Of a DNA stretch of 64,000 bases, positions 61,386 to 64,000 are shown in pieces. The stretch is from Candidula unifasciata (taxonomy: Eukaryota; Mollusca; Gastropoda; Stylommatophora; Geomitridae), in assembly GCA_905116865.2 (NCBI GenBank), contig CAJHNH020002829.1, forward strand, positions 1-64,000. Reading direction: 5' to 3'. Within the stretch, counting starts at the first letter, position 1, and every line of letters starts with the position of its first letter. The notes beneath the pieces are model-generated. The model searched no databases. It worked only from the letters and a program-made list of their open reading frames with translations, and was not told the DNA's origin. Position numbers and translations under genes: made by a program.

Positions 61386-63140
61386 CATTTAGGAAGGTCT
61401 TGTAGAAGATAGTTGCTGTAAAGCTGCAAGAATTTTTGGAAAGGGGAAAGCTTCTCCCAAGAGGTCTGGGAAGCTACAGGCCAGGAAAGCACACATGGGC
61501 AAATGCAGCTACTTTTGCTTTTGACGTCTATGAAGGGTTCCAAAACAGACAGGAAACTATGGAGGTAGGACTGGATCTCAAAGATGCTTATAACAGTGTG
61601 AGATACAACATCTTTTGACTGCACTGAAGGAGGAGTCAGTCCATGGCTGGTGAATCGGGTTGCAGCTGTTCTGTATTCACGTCAGATTGCTCTCCGACTG
61701 AGCTCATGGACCTCAGAACCACGCAGTTTGGCCCCAGGACTGCCACAGGGATCCCCTATCTCGCCTGTGCTCTTTAACGTGTATACGAGCAAGATTTCAA
61801 GCCTAGAAGCACCAGGAGTTGGAAGGATACTGACTTTTGCAAATGAAACACTTGCATTTAGGCAGGGGGAAGAGAGGGAACAAACAGCCCGGGAGCTACA
61901 AGCGACAGTAGACAAAGTGACTGACTGGTGTACAGCAATGAAGGCTGCAATTGACATAGAGCAGAGAATGCTTTTCACATTATATTAGCACCTGATCCTG
62001 TCAGTGTTTGATTATGGCCTGGGACTGCTTACCATCTCAAAGAGTCAGATGGACAAACTAGATCGCATACAGAAAGCGGCTAAGCGGGTCATTCTGAGTT
62101 GCACCAGAGACACCCCAGTGGTGTGTATGCAATACATCCTTGGTTTGCCGATGGTTGCAGGTAGGCACAAGGGGCTGCAGGCGAAGTCATATCTCAGGGT
62201 AGTTGCAGACACAGACCACCCTCTGCATGAAGCTCTGGGTGCAGTTAAGGGTCAGCGGCTGATAATAGGGAGGTCATTGATGGCTCAGGCAGAAGACACA
62301 ATCAGACAGGTTTGCATCCTTGAGAACATTAGGCGAGGAGAGGAGTGGGTCAAAGCGGCTTAACAGTCAGACTTGTGTAGAGTCATAATCACGCTGAGCC
62401 AGGAGTGCAGAGACTGGCCAGCAGGTGACACGGAGATAGAAATTTAGCGGTTAATACAAGATAATTCTTTCGAGAAGAGGATTTAGTTTTTCAGACAGAC
62501 GGTTCAGTTTCAAGAGGCAAAAGAAGTGCTTGGGGTTTCTTAGCAAAAGTTAATAATCAACGTTTGGTGCAGGAGAGCCTAGCATATGATACCACAACAT
62601 CCAGCTTAAGAAGGGATGTGAAGGCGGTCACTGCAGCTTTCCGCTGGCTAGAGAACACGACACACATACACATCATGATTGTAACTGACTCAGAAAGCAT
62701 GCTGAGGAAGATCAGAACAGATATGCTTCGTGCAGAGTGGCATGCTTCACTGTGGAGGACACTGGTGAGGAGTATTGTCTGGATTTTTTTCACCGGGGAA
62801 TGCCGGTGTGTTGGGAAATGAATAGGCAGACAGACTGACTGGCTCTGCACAACTTGGTGGAATACTGATGCATGATAAGGCAGACATGGTTATTGCCTTG
62901 TGGGAGAGCGTGTACAGTTCGGAGGAGCAGATGGATCACCACAGTCTGGTGAGATTGATGCAGTAGGGAGTGATGAGAGGTTCTGGCAGATGCTCGAGGT
63001 TCAGAGGAAAGGCAAGACGGACAATTAATCAGAATGTTACTGGCACCATTAGTATCTGAACTCTTCACTGGCTGCTGAAGATGGAGACAGAGCGCTTATG
63101 GAAATGCCCCAAGTGCTGTGATGTTGGTTCTTGAATTAAA
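61386..63140 (+). pseudogene. 5'-truncated I/Jockey LINE with RNase H, unit 3 copy
   Basis: The longest of the three copies of this fragment. It contains LERGKLLPRGLGSYRPGKH, LDLKDAYNSV, GLPQGSPISPVLFNVYT and ILTFANETLA (FADD changed to FANE), then a deletion. Next come FDYGLGLLTISKSQMDKLDRIQKAAKRV and the RNase H part: TDGSVSRGKRSAWGF, VTAAFRWLE and VTDSESMLRKI, followed by an end with a CPKC knuckle. Stops and frameshifts are scattered throughout. Comparing the three copies would reconstruct the family history. Confidence 0.85.
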
Positions 63141-63298
63141 TCAAATCAAATCATATTATAGATTCCACATAGTGCATGCTGTGAATTATATGTGGTTTTC
63201 TCAGATTAGAGATGGGTGTTGTATCTTAAACCTCTTTGCTCCCTGTTTTTGGTATGTCCATAAGTTATTAATCAAATAATTACTTTTGTGTATTTCAG

Positions 63299-64000
63299 AG
63301 CTGAACTCAAGTTCTCAAAGTTATCCGTCCAACATCAAACAAGATCATTCGCACATAGGGATGTTCCATGCAACAGACTTCAAGCTAGTGAAACAAGAAC
63401 TACCAAATACATTGTGTGAGGACAAGAGTCATGAATTTAGTAAAGTCTTAAATTTATTAAGTTATAACAACTTTCAAGAAATTACAGCAGACGGTAACAT
63501 GGAGCCAGCAACAAGCGAGAGTGTCTGTAAAGTGACATTTAAAATGGAAAATGGTAATCAGATATCTGAGGCTGTGTCTTCTGCAGTTGAAATAATTAGC
63601 AACTCATCTTTGACAAATAGGAGTTCGCAGTTTAATAACAAGGAAACTGTTGCTAGCAAGAATAGTTATGTGGATGGTCTCATGATTTTACTGTAGATAT
63701 ATCCACTAGTGATCCACAAAAAACACAGACACCATACGTGTCTGATGTATGTGATCCAAGTGACAGCATAACCACCAAAATGCATGGGGTTGAGAACACT
63801 TACAAACAGCAAACTTGTGATGCATTTACTAAAGTTGGCTTTCATAAAGACTACAAATGTGATGTTTGTGGCGCTTTGTTTGCTTCATCTGGCAATCTAA
63901 AACGCCATAGTAGAACACATACAGGAGGAAAACCTTACAAATGTGATGTGTGTGGTGCTTCTTTTGCTGTATCTAGCAATCTGAAATGCCACAGAAGAAC
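63299..64000 (+). pseudogene. Zinc-finger gene, unit 3, finger exon, frameshifted and cut by the window
   Basis: The acceptor gtatttcag ends at 63,298. The frame is collinear with the other units ([29 protein letters not shown]) until about 63,650-63,656, where gttgctagcaag replaces gttgttaagcaag. This net loss of one base leads to a stop at 63,694. Fingers resume in the -1 frame at 63,852 ([19 protein letters not shown]) and continue to the window end (FAVSSNLKCH). The first IKQE motif is IKQD here. Either this copy is a pseudogene or the assembly has a one-base error. Confidence 0.75.

Overview
The window is eukaryotic and most likely from an invertebrate animal, with a mollusc as the best guess at low confidence. 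It has split genes with GT/AG introns, C2H2 zinc-finger genes with TGEKP linkers, and several classes of eukaryotic transposable element: hAT, piggyBac, a Merlin/ISXO2-like element, RTE- and I/Jockey-type LINEs, and tRNA-derived SINEs. No operons, CRISPR arrays or intact RNA genes are visible.

The layout is a tandem segmental duplication. Unit 1 runs from 1 to about 26,868, unit 2 from 26,869 to about 54,088, and unit 3 from 54,089 to the end of the window (partial). Every unit repeats the same order: a hAT element with a BED-like finger ('element X'), a spacer with a poly-G tract, a 35-bp minisatellite, a short coding exon, a 41-bp intronic minisatellite, a 5'-truncated LINE fragment, a large zinc-finger exon, a 3' region, and a block of LINE and SINE remnants that ends in a second hAT element ('hAT2'). 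Element X sits inside the terminal inverted repeat of hAT2. Once the private insertions are subtracted, units 1 and 2 both reduce to about 15 kb, so their similar present length of about 27 kb is coincidental.

The only convincing host genes are the zinc-finger genes. Joining the short exon (from a well-placed ATG) to the large exon keeps the frame. Unit 1 encodes about 443 aa with 7 fingers, and unit 2 about 672 aa with 15 fingers. The unit 3 copy has a one-base frameshift and runs off the window. The finger-free N-terminal half carries repeated psi-K-x-E motifs, which suggests SUMO-linked regulation. Decayed extra fingers lie in the 3' region of units 1 and 2.

The remainder is transposon stratigraphy. 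Sister units supply empty sites, so many insertions can be placed exactly with their target-site duplications (TSDs). Examples are a hAT at 1,359-2,632, a tRNA-SINE at 9,631-9,815, a SINE at 28,283-28,567, a piggyBac at 30,164-33,239 and an RTE LINE at 34,850-43,334. That RTE contains a Merlin-like element, which contains a hAT, which contains a ZMYM1/DUF4371-like transposase remnant and a SINE. The first ~500 bases look like low-quality sequence and suggest a contig end.
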